A DNA stretch of 64,000 nt from Io17-Chloro-G2 sp034420695 (GCA_034420695.1 DAOULB010000042.1:1-64000); one strand, 5' to 3'. Shown: positions 26,658 through 34,624, numbered from the stretch's first letter. Notes: generated by a model from the letters alone, not told the origin. A program made the numbers and translations.

Positions 26658-26686
26658 CCTATACACAAATCAAAAGCAAAACTTTG
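26658..26686 (-). promoter_or_regulatory. element promoter motif P6 with no clear gene
   Basis: Minus strand: TTCTTCGTGA, CAAAGTT (26686-26680), 16 bases, TATAGG (26663-26658). Downstream, before P5, are about 130 bases with only a 22-codon open frame (ATG near 26645) lacking a good ribosome site. A small RNA or a long leader for the pilin gene is possible. Confidence 0.55.
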
Positions 26687-26715
26687 TCACGAAGAAAACG
26701 CTCAAGGAAGCACCC

Positions 26716-27393
26716 CTACCGGTTCCGGTAACCCTCCCGCCACGTAGCGAAAACACTCACGTAAAGCCAGCAGTTCGCCCCGTCCGAGGGCAGCCGGTCA
26801 TTGGAAACCCCAGTCTGGTCATCCCAAAAAACGATGATGTTGTTCCGGGAATCCCTGCCAGAGGTCTCCCGAGGTTTCGTTGTAGTCTCCCGAAGACTCC
26901 CAGGGACCTCCATTCCACCAATGCTCACCGGGCTGGATGGATCATCAGTACACCACCCAGGTGGGTCGCTCCAGCTGGTCGGGTTGGCAACGACAGGGTT
27001 CCACAGACCGCTGCGGCACTCGTCCTGACGAGTTTGAATCTGGTTAACAATCAAATTCATCCCGTCAGCCGTGCTGGCCCCACGTTGAACAACCAACTGA
27101 TCGCGAAGAGCGCCGTCGCAGTCAAAACCAATACTCGTCTCAATCGGGAGCCCACCCGCCGGCTCAATCACAAACTCGCTAATCAGTCCAGGGATCAGGA
27201 AGCCGATTCCGACGATCACGATCCCCACCACGGTCCCTATCAACCCGGTCCTCGCCTGGGCCATCTTCTGGGGGTCCCCCGCGGCGGTCATCCACTGGAT
27301 GCCGGCGTATATGATGAAAAGGGCAGAAACAGCTCCACCGACGAGGGCAAGGAGCCTGGCAGCACCGCTAACGACAGTCAAAATCTCATCCAT
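26716..27393 (-). CDS. VirB2-like pilin paralogue B
   Basis: A 225-residue protein with the same design as the gene at 25757: two membrane segments around WMTAAGDPQKMAQAR, then a Cys-containing exported domain ending CWLYVSVFATWREGYRNR. ATG at 27393 is chosen because promoter P7 ends 8 bases before it and the two paralogues then align from their first residues. No ribosome binding site is present, so the message is probably leaderless. Confidence 0.75.
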   Translation of the reverse strand: MDEILTVVSGAARLLALVGGAVSALFIIYAGIQWMTAAGDPQKMAQARTGLIGTVVGIVIVGIGFLIPGLISEFVIEPAGGLPIETSIGFDCDGALRDQLVVQRGASTADGMNLIVNQIQTRQDECRSGLWNPVVANPTSWSDPPGWCTDDPSSPVSIGGMEVPGSLRETTTKPRETSGRDSRNNIIVFWDDQTGVSNDRLPSDGANCWLYVSVFATWREGYRNR

Positions 27394-27401
27394 GACACAA
27401 G

Positions 27402-27430
27402 CATAGAAAAAAACTTGCATCAAAACTTTG
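27402..27430 (-). promoter_or_regulatory. element promoter motif P7 (leaderless start)
   Basis: Minus strand: ATTTCGCGC, CAAAGTT (27430-27424), 16 bases, TCTATG (27407-27402), then 8 bases to the ATG of pilin paralogue B. The same 8-base distance is seen at P2. Confidence 0.7.
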
Positions 27431-27466
27431 GCGCGAAATCACGGCAAAAAGGCAGGGAAAGAGAGG

Positions 27467-28006
27467 ATGAAAACCAGGGAAGAAAGGCTAGGAATCCTAC
27501 ATCACTTAGTCCGTGGCCAGATACAAACAACCCGTCCCAGGACCCACCAAATCGCGTACCTCCTGCAGGAAGCCCACCACGTCCCGATGGGATACCACTT
27601 CCGCTACCAGTACGCCCCAATTTCCAGGGAACTTGACAACGACCTGGACCTCCTCAAGGCCATGGGCTACACCAAGGAGGAAGCAGAGCCACCGAGCATC
27701 CAAGCATCAGAAGAAGCTCTCCCCGAAGATTGGAGGACAGGAGCAAGGCACTATTCCCAGGAAATCCAAAAGACCCTGGAAGCTTTCAGCGACAAGAAAG
27801 ACCTGGAACTGAAACTTCTCTCCACCATCCATTTCTTCCACGCGGCCGGACAAAAGTCCCGGGGGAGGGCGTCCCACAGAGAGGTCCTACTCTGGTCAAT
27901 TTGCAAGATGATGCCAAAGCTCGACCCGCAGCTAATCACGGACCAGTACGACCACCTTGAAGAACTCCGCCTGATAGAAGTGTCTACAGCCCATCGACAG
28001 GGCTGA
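27467..28006 (+). CDS. YwgA/Panacea-like winged-helix protein
   Basis: A 179-residue protein. Residues about 25-70 (IAYLLQEAHHVPMGYHFRYQY, then APISRELDNDLDLLKAMGY) follow the pattern of YwgA and Panacea (SocA-like) proteins: a helix, a YxFxxYxYGPxS-like turn, then LxxDLxxLxxxG. The second half is helical. Panacea domains act as antitoxins in several toxin-antitoxin pairs, but no clear toxin is adjacent. ATG at 27467 follows GAGAGG. Confidence 0.5.
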   Translation: MKTREERLGILHHLVRGQIQTTRPRTHQIAYLLQEAHHVPMGYHFRYQYAPISRELDNDLDLLKAMGYTKEEAEPPSIQASEEALPEDWRTGARHYSQEIQKTLEAFSDKKDLELKLLSTIHFFHAAGQKSRGRASHREVLLWSICKMMPKLDPQLITDQYDHLEELRLIEVSTAHRQG

Positions 28007-28074
28007 ACTGCGCTCCTACCATCCACCTCAAACCACAAGCGCCAAGGTGCCAGACGAAACAGAGAGGCGCCGCC

Positions 28075-28458
28075 ATGCCCAAGACCAACAAAAAGCACCA
28101 GAACAGCCCCGCCAACAAACGAAAGACGAAGGCCGCCGCCAAGACAGAGCAACCACAGCACGCCGCATCACAACAACCACCAAGGGGCCCCACCACCAGG
28201 CCTCCCGACCGGACGCCCAGGCACCTCATAGGAGACTATGGAATGCCCCTACAGGTTTCTCTGGCCTGGGTTAGCCACAACTCCGGGAGACAGCTAGGGC
28301 TAGTACCCATACCCAACCGTAAGGAAGGGTGGAGGATGACCCACGCCCGCTACAGGCCAGGCTGCTCATGCTGGCCGCAGCAAAAGGCCGGGGGAAAGAG
28401 TTGCCCTCACAAGGAGGACAGTTCAATCCTCTGGACGCTGGAAGCCTTTATAGGCTAA
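28075..28458 (+). CDS. small protein with SWIM-like zinc motif
   Basis: A 127-residue protein. A Lys/Gln/Pro-rich basic N-terminal half (about 1-50) precedes a compact domain containing CSCWPQQKAGGKSCPH. This CxC-x10-CxH pattern is that of SWIM zinc fingers, which bind DNA or protein. ATG at 28075 follows GAGGCGCC. The basic tail and the SWIM-like site suggest nucleic-acid binding, but I recognise no specific family. Confidence 0.55.
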   Translation: MPKTNKKHQNSPANKRKTKAAAKTEQPQHAASQQPPRGPTTRPPDRTPRHLIGDYGMPLQVSLAWVSHNSGRQLGLVPIPNRKEGWRMTHARYRPGCSCWPQQKAGGKSCPHKEDSSILWTLEAFIG

Positions 28459-28471
28459 GCCCAGACAGAAA

Positions 28472-28498
28472 AAGGCGCTCCTCCCGCCGGAGCGCCTT
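28472..28498. terminator. hairpin terminator after the SWIM-like gene
   Basis: A 10-bp stem AAGGCGCTCC/GGAGCGCCTT with a 7-base loop, 13 bases after the stop at 28458. The A-run lies on the 5' side (AGAAAAAGG), so it may also stop minus-strand transcripts. Confidence 0.65.
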
Positions 28499-28559
28499 CA
28501 GAAGAAAACCACAGTGAACCCCGCCCCTACCAACCCAGAGGAAACTTCCGGAGAACGAG

Positions 28560-28937
28560 ATGGACACCCCAGCCACAGCTCGAAAGATGTTCAAGGACGT
28601 CGAAGAGTTCTACAAGAACAACGAAAGCCGCCGGTTCAGCGGCGAGGCCGACTACGGCGTCCACTGGAGGTTGGAAAGCTATCCCCACCCCTGGCGGGTC
28701 TCCTGCGTCCACAAGACTGAAGAGGTCTACGCAGTCCACCTCGACGGAAGCAGCGGCCCCCTCATAGTCCTGGGCATAGTCCCCCCGGATACCCAGGAAG
28801 ACACATTATCGGGCCCCACCTACCACGAGACATTGGACCGAATCCTCGAAGGATGGACCGACCACTGCGGCCTGCCACACGGCCTCAACTGGGTAAGGGA
28901 CCGCATCGCGAGCCACCCGCAGTCCCAAGCCACATAG
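28560..28937 (+). CDS. hypothetical protein
   Basis: A 125-residue protein with alternating strands (YGVHWRLESYPHPWRVSCVH, VYAVHLDGSSGPLIVLGIV) and a C-terminal helix, likely a small alpha/beta fold. ATG at 28560 with GGAGAACGAG upstream. It ends 14 bases before the convergent integrase gene. No family recognised. Confidence 0.6.
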   Translation: MDTPATARKMFKDVEEFYKNNESRRFSGEADYGVHWRLESYPHPWRVSCVHKTEEVYAVHLDGSSGPLIVLGIVPPDTQEDTLSGPTYHETLDRILEGWTDHCGLPHGLNWVRDRIASHPQSQAT

Positions 28938-28951
28938 ACCGCAGAAGAGCG

Positions 28952-29935
28952 CTAGCGCCGCCCCGCCAGGCGGTCCGCCGGAGACGCCCGCCGATGAGCC
29001 GCCCTCGCCGCCCGGTCTCCCAACGTCGCAAGATAGGTCTGCGGAATACGCTCCCAACCCCCCATCACCTCCAAGGTGGGCAATGGCACATTCGACTCAA
29101 TCATGTTGATTGAGAAGGTATGCCGGAACTGATGGGGATGAAGCCCCTGGATGCCAGCTCTCTCACCCACCCTCTTCAACATCAAGTAAAGCCAGTTATC
29201 CCTCATCCCATTCCCCAGCCAGTCCACCCACCAATCATCGGTCCAAGGACCAAGACCGTCCCGCGCCGTCTTGTACTTCATCATCGCCCGGGTTGTGACA
29301 GCTCCCAAGTACATGAAACGTTCCTTACGGCCCTTGCCCTCGACCAAGACCCGCCGTTCCTTGAGGTCAACGCGGTCCACCGTAAGCCGGGCAATCTCAT
29401 GCCGGCGCCCCGGGGTGTCCATGAACATCCAGAGCACAGCCTGGTCCCGAAGGGCCCGGAACTTCCTGGCTGGAGTATCAAACAGGCCGGGATCCGTAAG
29501 TTTGAGGAGAAGGCAAAACTGGTCTTCCGACACCGTCGACACAACCCGCTTTCCAACCTTCGGCCGGGGGATATCGCCAAGAGGGTTCACAGAAATGTAG
29601 CCCTCAACCACGCACCACTTGAAAAACCGCTTCAGTCTGCGGTAAATGCTCTCGAAGTAGGACTCGCTAATCCTCTGGCCCGGTCCCTTCTCCTTCCCGG
29701 CCCAGCGCCGGGGGCGGGACTTCCAGTCCGCCAGATACTCCCTCATCTCCGCCCGCCCCAGTTCTTCCAGAGGAGGCCAACCCCTTTCCTCCGCAAAGGC
29801 ACAGAGATTCTGAAGCAAATACCGAAAACCAGCCAAGGTGCCGCCCGCCCGGTTCCCAATTTCCTGGTCCAGAATGAAATTTTCGACGGCGTCAGAGAGC
29901 GATAGATTGTTATCAAGAACCTGCTTGTGCTTCAT
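28952..29935 (-). CDS. tyrosine recombinase (integrase) at the element end
   Basis: A 327-residue protein from ATG 29935 (an upstream TTG at 29971 is also possible). The N-terminal SAM-like DNA-binding domain spans about 15-130. The catalytic domain has Arg in GRRHEIARL, the beta-hairpin Lys in VEGKGRKER, HPHQFRHTF (HxxR), GGW in place of GH (His or Trp are both found here, as in Cre) and the nucleophile Tyr in RIPQTYLATL. It is the last gene before the change to host-type DNA, as expected for an integrase near an attachment site. Confidence 0.9.
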   Translation of the reverse strand: MKHKQVLDNNLSLSDAVENFILDQEIGNRAGGTLAGFRYLLQNLCAFAEERGWPPLEELGRAEMREYLADWKSRPRRWAGKEKGPGQRISESYFESIYRRLKRFFKWCVVEGYISVNPLGDIPRPKVGKRVVSTVSEDQFCLLLKLTDPGLFDTPARKFRALRDQAVLWMFMDTPGRRHEIARLTVDRVDLKERRVLVEGKGRKERFMYLGAVTTRAMMKYKTARDGLGPWTDDWWVDWLGNGMRDNWLYLMLKRVGERAGIQGLHPHQFRHTFSINMIESNVPLPTLEVMGGWERIPQTYLATLGDRAARAAHRRASPADRLAGRR

Positions 29936-30097
29936 TTCCACGACCCGGTCCGGAAACAAGGGAGTCCGCAATCAGGCATATTCCGTAGCTGAAAAGGCCC
30001 GAAAAGAGGGGCTGAATCCCCCGGAAAGGCGGCCCTGGTTCCGCGACACATCCCTCCTAGATTAGTTGCCTACCCCCGCTAGTATAATCACCGCTGA
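29936..30097. other. probable element-chromosome junction
   Basis: This non-coding stretch separates the integrase from the signal peptidase gene. Strand composition changes across it. It holds an imperfect inverted repeat, GGCCCGAAAAGAGGGG with TCCCCCGG nearby (29997-30023), and a TATAAT box at 30083-30088 that probably serves the next gene. The exact attachment core cannot be named, because the other end of the element is outside the window. Confidence 0.45.
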
Positions 30098-30619
30098 ATG
30101 ATTCTGCCACCTGCTATTAGCCGGATGCTGTCCCGAGCCACGTTTGGAACCCTTTACCGGGTGAAAGGAAACAGCATGGAGCCTGCCCTGATGGACGGGC
30201 ACCAGGTCCTGGCAACGCCGCTCCGGCCCGGCGGCAGCCCGTTGCTCCGGGGGGCGTTGATTGTGCTGCGCCATCCAGTGATAGGGGACCAAGTCTATAT
30301 CAAGCGCGTGGTCGGCCTCCCCGGCGAGCACTTGCGTATCGACGATGACAAAGTGTATGTGGATGACTTTCTTCTGAATGAGCCTTACCTTCCGGTGGAA
30401 GGGGGTATCGCGGTCTCTCACAGGGCACGGAGGGAGACAGCCAGGCTCTGGATAACCGATGACGACGAATACTTTGTGCTGGGAGACCGGCGAAGTGACA
30501 GCCAGGATAGCCGCTCCTTTGGTCCGGTGCCCCGCCAGTGCATTCTGGGGCGGGTCTGGCTGCGGTGCTGGCCGCCGGTGGCTTGGGGATTGATTGGCGT
30601 TCCGAGAGTAAAATCCTGA
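30098..30619 (+). CDS. signal peptidase I family (S26) protease
   Basis: A 173-residue protein. The catalytic Ser26 is in KGNSMEP, the general-base Lys69 in YIKRVVGLPG, and GDRRSDSQDSR is the conserved box E. There is only a short N-terminal hydrophobic stretch, so it may be anchored weakly or be a S26 relative like those coded next to nickel superoxide dismutase. It cuts signal peptides outside the membrane. A TATAAT box lies 9 bases upstream of the start. Confidence 0.85.
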   Translation: MILPPAISRMLSRATFGTLYRVKGNSMEPALMDGHQVLATPLRPGGSPLLRGALIVLRHPVIGDQVYIKRVVGLPGEHLRIDDDKVYVDDFLLNEPYLPVEGGIAVSHRARRETARLWITDDDEYFVLGDRRSDSQDSRSFGPVPRQCILGRVWLRCWPPVAWGLIGVPRVKS

Positions 30620-30721
30620 TGGAAGTGACCGGCTTGATCCGTGAGGCAGAGGTGACCTGGGCCCATCCGGTGGAGGGTTCTACGGCACAGACTGGCAGTA
30701 CATCTGCCAGATAGTGGGATT

Positions 30722-31552
30722 ATGAAGGAATACTTCAAACTGGCGTGGCGGGTAGCCAAGAAGCTGGTCGAGGACGAAGCGACCCACTTGGCTGCCGGGG
30801 TGGCCTACTACACTACGTTGTCCCTCTTGCCGCTGATGATGGGAGTCTTGGCAATCTCAGGGCTGATTTGGGACTCGGAGTCCATCGAAAGAAATCTCGT
30901 AGGCCTAGTGACCGCCAACCTGCCCGGGTCCCAGCAATTGCTGGCTGACAATGCGGCCCAGATAGTGCAGCATCGAGGAGCATTGAGTTTGGGAGCGCTG
31001 CTTGGGCTGCTGTGGGCCGGCAGCGCTGCTTTCAGTTCCATAGCCCGCGCCATGAACCGGATATGGGGTGTTTCCCAGATTCCTCCCTTCTATGTTTCAA
31101 AGCCCGTCCACGTTCTCATGGCGGCGGCGGCGGGTGTCTTGTTCCTGTTGTCTGCAGTAGCTACAACTGTGATTGAAATAGTGGCCGGACGCTTTCAGCG
31201 GTTAGACATCCCCAGCATTGATTCCATCCTGGGGACAGAAATAAGCGACTTGCCTCTTCGAGTTGTCCCTGCCAGCATTATGCTTCTCGTCTTTCTGCTT
31301 ATCTACAGATACTCACCCAATATCAGGACCGATTGGAAGTACTTGTGGCCGGGGGCAATCATAGCTGCGGTGCTCTTTGAGGCTTCCAAGAGCCTCTTCG
31401 TGTGGTACTTGGACAACCTTGCCGTCTACACCCAGATCTACAGCCTTCTTACCTCGATCATGAGCCTGCTCATCTGGATCTACGTGTCGGCCCTGATCCT
31501 AATTCTTGGGGCAGAGATCTCATCGGAGTACCGCAAAATGCCCAGGGTCTAG
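30722..31552 (+). CDS. YihY/virulence factor BrkB-family membrane protein
   Basis: A 276-residue protein with six membrane segments. It has the family start DEATHLAAGVAYYTTLSLLPL, the middle motif RAMNRIWGV and the end LLTSIMSLLIWIYVSALILILGAE. The family was once called ribonuclease BN, but the nuclease role belongs to another protein; its function is not settled. ATG at 30722 follows the signal peptidase gene by 102 bases. Confidence 0.9.
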   Translation: MKEYFKLAWRVAKKLVEDEATHLAAGVAYYTTLSLLPLMMGVLAISGLIWDSESIERNLVGLVTANLPGSQQLLADNAAQIVQHRGALSLGALLGLLWAGSAAFSSIARAMNRIWGVSQIPPFYVSKPVHVLMAAAAGVLFLLSAVATTVIEIVAGRFQRLDIPSIDSILGTEISDLPLRVVPASIMLLVFLLIYRYSPNIRTDWKYLWPGAIIAAVLFEASKSLFVWYLDNLAVYTQIYSLLTSIMSLLIWIYVSALILILGAEISSEYRKMPRV

Positions 31553-31625
31553 GCTGGCGGAAAGGGCATGGAAACTCACTGGCCTTATCTGTCCTTGGAG
31601 CGGCGGGCAAGCATTGGCTCCCGGT

Positions 31626-33053
31626 CTAGAGCATCTCCAATGCTTGGAAGGCGATAATCCCCGATGCTGAAACGTAGAGGCTCTTCTGGACGGGGCCAAA
31701 GACCGACGGCTTCGATATGGAAGGATTGGCGATAGAAGGACTGGCGTCATTTGATAACGGCTCGGCAGGTTCATCCGGTTGAGGGGTTTTCAATTCAATC
31801 GCGAACTCTTTGCCTGCGCTATCTATTGGCTCTGCGGCGTTCTCACCGTCCGAGGGGATAACAGTGGTGTTGAGTTCCGTGGTTTCGCCTAGCGAGTCAG
31901 GCGGATCGGGTATGCTGATAGTCGCGGGTCCGGGCGTTGTGGTTGAGTCCTCCACTTCCGTGACGCTCGCCACAGGGATGACGAGGGATTCATCGAGCGC
32001 CGGACGGTCGTCGATGGCTACCACCGGCTCGGTGAGGTAACCAGGCTGCAGGACGGGGCTGGTGGCCGAGATTGCGAACTCCTTGTCGATGTGGCCGCCC
32101 CGCTCCCAAGTATCCTCTTCGGGTGCGGGGATTCCGTCGATCTTGAAGCTGATGGTTTTGCCGGCAGAGCGTGAAGTCCCCGGAATGCTGATCACCGCAA
32201 CGCCGTCTCGAGTGGTCGCCGCGACCACTTGAACGCCTTCCATCCAGGCAGTGACTTCGGTCCCGTCGGGGGGCGGTTCGTCGTCAATGGCAACCACCAG
32301 CTTGGAAAGGTGGGGAGGCAATTGGGAGGGTCTCTTTATGGAGATTGCGAACTCCTTGTCGATGTGGCCGCCCGGTTCCCAAGCGTCTTCTTCGGCAGCG
32401 GGCAACCCGTCAATCCGGAAGGTGATGGCTTTGCCAGTCGATTCGGCGGTTCCCGGGATGCTGATGACGGCTCCCCCTCCCGAAGTTGTTGCCGCCGCTA
32501 CTTGAACGCCTTCCATCCAGGCAGTGATTTCGGTCCCGTCGGGGGCCGGTTCGCCGTCGATGGCGACCACCAGGTTGGAAAGGTGGGGAATGATTGGGGC
32601 TGGAGTGGCCGGAGCCGGGGCAGGAGCGGCTGGGATGGGTGCGGCCGGAGCGGGACTAGTGACGGAAATGGAGAAATTCTTATCAATATGACCGCCCGGT
32701 TCCCAAGTGTCTTCTTGGGCAGCGGGCAACCCGTCAATACGGAAGGTGATGGCCTTGTCAGTCGATTCGGCGGTTCCCGGGATGCTGATGACGGCTCTCC
32801 CTCCCGAAGTTGTTGCCGCCGCTACTTGAACGCCTTCCATCCAGGCAGTGATTTCGGTCCCGTCGGGGGCCGGTTCGCCGTGGATGGTGACGACCAACAC
32901 GGAGAGGTGGGGAGGAAGCGGCTGACCCGCCGCGGCAGAGGGGGACAACAAAGGAAACGTCAATAGCAATGCCGTCGCAGCAGCAGCGACCGGAGGTATT
33001 ATTCTTCGCAAAGGAATCTTCGCAAGAGGGTCTCCGCAAGAGAGTTTCTTCAA
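31626..33053 (-). CDS. exported protein with three near-identical domain repeats and a decayed fourth
   Basis: A 475-residue protein. The signal peptide spans about 18-42 (AAAATALLLTFPLLSPSAAA). Three repeats of about 85-100 residues start at HLSVLVV, HLSNLVV and HLSKLVV, each carrying PDGTEITAWMEGVQVAAATT, AVISIPGT and WEPGGHIDKEF. A fourth part keeps only VAIDDRP and KEFAIEL. A Pro/Ala-rich linker separates repeats one and two. Similar GTxVxAWxDG...W..G repeats are frequent in exported Chloroflexota proteins; I infer a beta-sandwich surface protein. Start TTG at 33053 is uncertain. Repeat DNA is very alike, so copy number may vary. Confidence 0.7.
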   Translation of the reverse strand: MKKLSCGDPLAKIPLRRIIPPVAAAATALLLTFPLLSPSAAAGQPLPPHLSVLVVTIHGEPAPDGTEITAWMEGVQVAAATTSGGRAVISIPGTAESTDKAITFRIDGLPAAQEDTWEPGGHIDKNFSISVTSPAPAAPIPAAPAPAPATPAPIIPHLSNLVVAIDGEPAPDGTEITAWMEGVQVAAATTSGGGAVISIPGTAESTGKAITFRIDGLPAAEEDAWEPGGHIDKEFAISIKRPSQLPPHLSKLVVAIDDEPPPDGTEVTAWMEGVQVVAATTRDGVAVISIPGTSRSAGKTISFKIDGIPAPEEDTWERGGHIDKEFAISATSPVLQPGYLTEPVVAIDDRPALDESLVIPVASVTEVEDSTTTPGPATISIPDPPDSLGETTELNTTVIPSDGENAAEPIDSAGKEFAIELKTPQPDEPAEPLSNDASPSIANPSISKPSVFGPVQKSLYVSASGIIAFQALEML

Positions 33054-33123
33054 CGAGTAAGAGGGTGGAGTGGAGATTCACGGGAAGTTTTGAAGGCGCC
33101 TCGAGGCTGTGGGGGCGGTGAAA

Positions 33124-33393
33124 CTACATTTTCCAGATGTTGCCTACTTGGCAGATGACGTCCACCTTGTGAATCGACTCGGCCGGCCAGCCCACCATGT
33201 TGATCCAGTCTTCGAAGTGGGCCTGTTCCACCGCCTCGCACTCGGTAACAAGTTTGCCCTGTTGCAAGTCGCCGTAGACCTTGAGGATGGTGGTGCGCCG
33301 GTCGGGACGCCACTTGCGCACGGCGCTCAGCTTCTCCCGGAACTCCTCCTCAGACACGCCGGAGACGTTGTGGATGGCCATGAATCGAGTCAT
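33124..33393 (-). CDS. small DUF4242-like protein
   Basis: An 89-residue protein, MTRFMAIHNVSGVSEEEFRE at the start, with a ferredoxin-like alternation of strands and helices resembling DUF4242 (dimeric alpha/beta-barrel type). ATG at 33393 has AAGGA 7 bases upstream. It lies 56 bases after the MaoC-like gene in the same direction, so probably in its operon. Role unknown. Confidence 0.6.
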   Translation of the reverse strand: MTRFMAIHNVSGVSEEEFREKLSAVRKWRPDRRTTILKVYGDLQQGKLVTECEAVEQAHFEDWINMVGWPAESIHKVDVICQVGNIWKM

Positions 33394-33449
33394 GCTTTCG
33401 TCCTTACAATAGGGGTTTCGAGCCCGGCGGCTAGTCCTGCCCCCGGACT

Positions 33450-34010
33450 CTAGTCTTGGGGCGGGACAAAGGGGTATGGAATGTCCGGGCCGTCCCGCAG
33501 CGGCAGCACCACGGTGGCAGAACCGGGCATGCTTTCCACGCCGTCCTGGGTGGTCATGCCGATTTCCAGGTCCACGAATCCCATGGAGTTCTTTTCCTGC
33601 TTGCCGGTGACCCGCCCCCACATTATCAGCACGTCGCCGGGGACCAGCATCGCCCGGTGCTCGAACCGGGCCTTCCAAGGCCAGCCCTTGGGGGCGGTCC
33701 AGTCCTTGATGTACTGGGGCACCACGCTCTGCTTCCAAGAGCCGTGTACCAGGATGCTGGGGTTGCGGTCGTGATTGAGGCCGAAGTCCAAATCGTAGTG
33801 AATCCGGTGGAAGTTTTCGATGGCGGCGCTCCACCGGAACAGGTGGGTAGGAGTGGGGTGGTAGATGTACTTGGGCAGTTCCATCCCCTCTTCCACGTCT
33901 TCATAGTAAATCTGCTGCTTATCCCGAATCTGCTGGGCCGTGGGCCTTTCGTTGTGGGTCAGTATCTCCTCGGGTTCCATTTTCAGGAGGTCTTCCAAGG
34001 GAACTGTCAC
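33450..34010 (-). CDS. MaoC-like hot-dog dehydratase, subunit 2
   Basis: A 186-residue protein with a hot-dog fold pattern: YYEDVEEGMELP, FRWSAAIENFHRIHYD and ILVHGSWKQ, the last like the hydratase motif of MaoC/R-specific enoyl-CoA hydratases. GTG start at 34010 with AGAGG 8 bases upstream. It is paired with the FAS1-like dehydratase-domain gene at 34073, the usual two-subunit arrangement that hydrates an acyl-CoA double bond in degradation pathways. Confidence 0.8.
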   Translation of the reverse strand: MTVPLEDLLKMEPEEILTHNERPTAQQIRDKQQIYYEDVEEGMELPKYIYHPTPTHLFRWSAAIENFHRIHYDLDFGLNHDRNPSILVHGSWKQSVVPQYIKDWTAPKGWPWKARFEHRAMLVPGDVLIMWGRVTGKQEKNSMGFVDLEIGMTTQDGVESMPGSATVVLPLRDGPDIPYPFVPPQD

Positions 34011-34072
34011 GGTCGATACCTCTCTAGTCTTGCTGCCGCCGGCGCTGTGGCGTGGGTAAAGAACCGGGCCGG

Positions 34073-34624
34073 TCAGCGGCGGATGCTGGAAGCCCTGGTG
34101 ATGCAGAGGACTTCGTCCTTCTGGTTCTTGTAGGTGGTCTCGGTGGTCACAATCAGGAAGGGCTTACCGTCCCGGCCTACCCTTTCCCGGATGTCGGAGT
34201 ACCGGTTCTGGAAGAAGATGGTGTCGCCGATGCTGGGGTATTTGTAGATTTCCAGCTCGTTGCCGGCGTTGAGGACCCGCACCAAGTCGGTTGGAACGGG
34301 GGGCAAGGCACCGGGCCTGCTAACCCGGCCGATGCCGTCGGACATGGGGTCCTCTTGAAAGGCTTGGGTAATGGGGTCGTCCTGGTCCGGGCGAATGCGG
34401 CTGGACATGTAGCTGACCATGATGGGGGGCGTGACCAGCTCCCCGTAGCGGCTGGTCTTGGCGTACTCTTCGTCCCAGTACCCGGGGTCGGGGTCCATCA
34501 AGGCCTGGGTGAACCGGCGCAGGTATTCGGCGTCCACCACGCCCCAGCCTTCCACCACCTCGCCGGAAACTCCGATCATGGCCCGCACTTCCGGGGTCAG
34601 GGCGGACTGGGTTTCCTGAGTCAT
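34073..34624 (-). CDS. MaoC N-terminal (FAS1-like) dehydratase-domain protein
   Basis: A 183-residue hot-dog protein: VVDAEYLRRFTQALMDPDP and LVTPPIMVSY near the N-terminus, VLNAGNELEIYKYPSIGDT in the middle and VTTETTYKNQKDEVL at the end, all typical of the FAS1-like dehydratase family. ATG at 34624 is inside a longer open frame whose upstream part is a low-complexity shadow of the gene at 34836. Partner of the gene at 33450. Confidence 0.8.
   Translation of the reverse strand: MTQETQSALTPEVRAMIGVSGEVVEGWGVVDAEYLRRFTQALMDPDPGYWDEEYAKTSRYGELVTPPIMVSYMSSRIRPDQDDPITQAFQEDPMSDGIGRVSRPGALPPVPTDLVRVLNAGNELEIYKYPSIGDTIFFQNRYSDIRERVGRDGKPFLIVTTETTYKNQKDEVLCITRASSIRR

Noticed and set aside
28952..29935. 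Integrase possibly inactive because the second His is Trp (GGW)
   Set aside because: Trp is an accepted residue at this place in tyrosine recombinases (for example Cre), and Arg, Lys, HxxR and Tyr are all present.
32229..32966. Repeated DNA that might be read as CRISPR or as a + strand gene
   Set aside because: The repeats are long, unevenly spaced coding repeats of the minus-strand surface protein. No short repeat-spacer structure exists.
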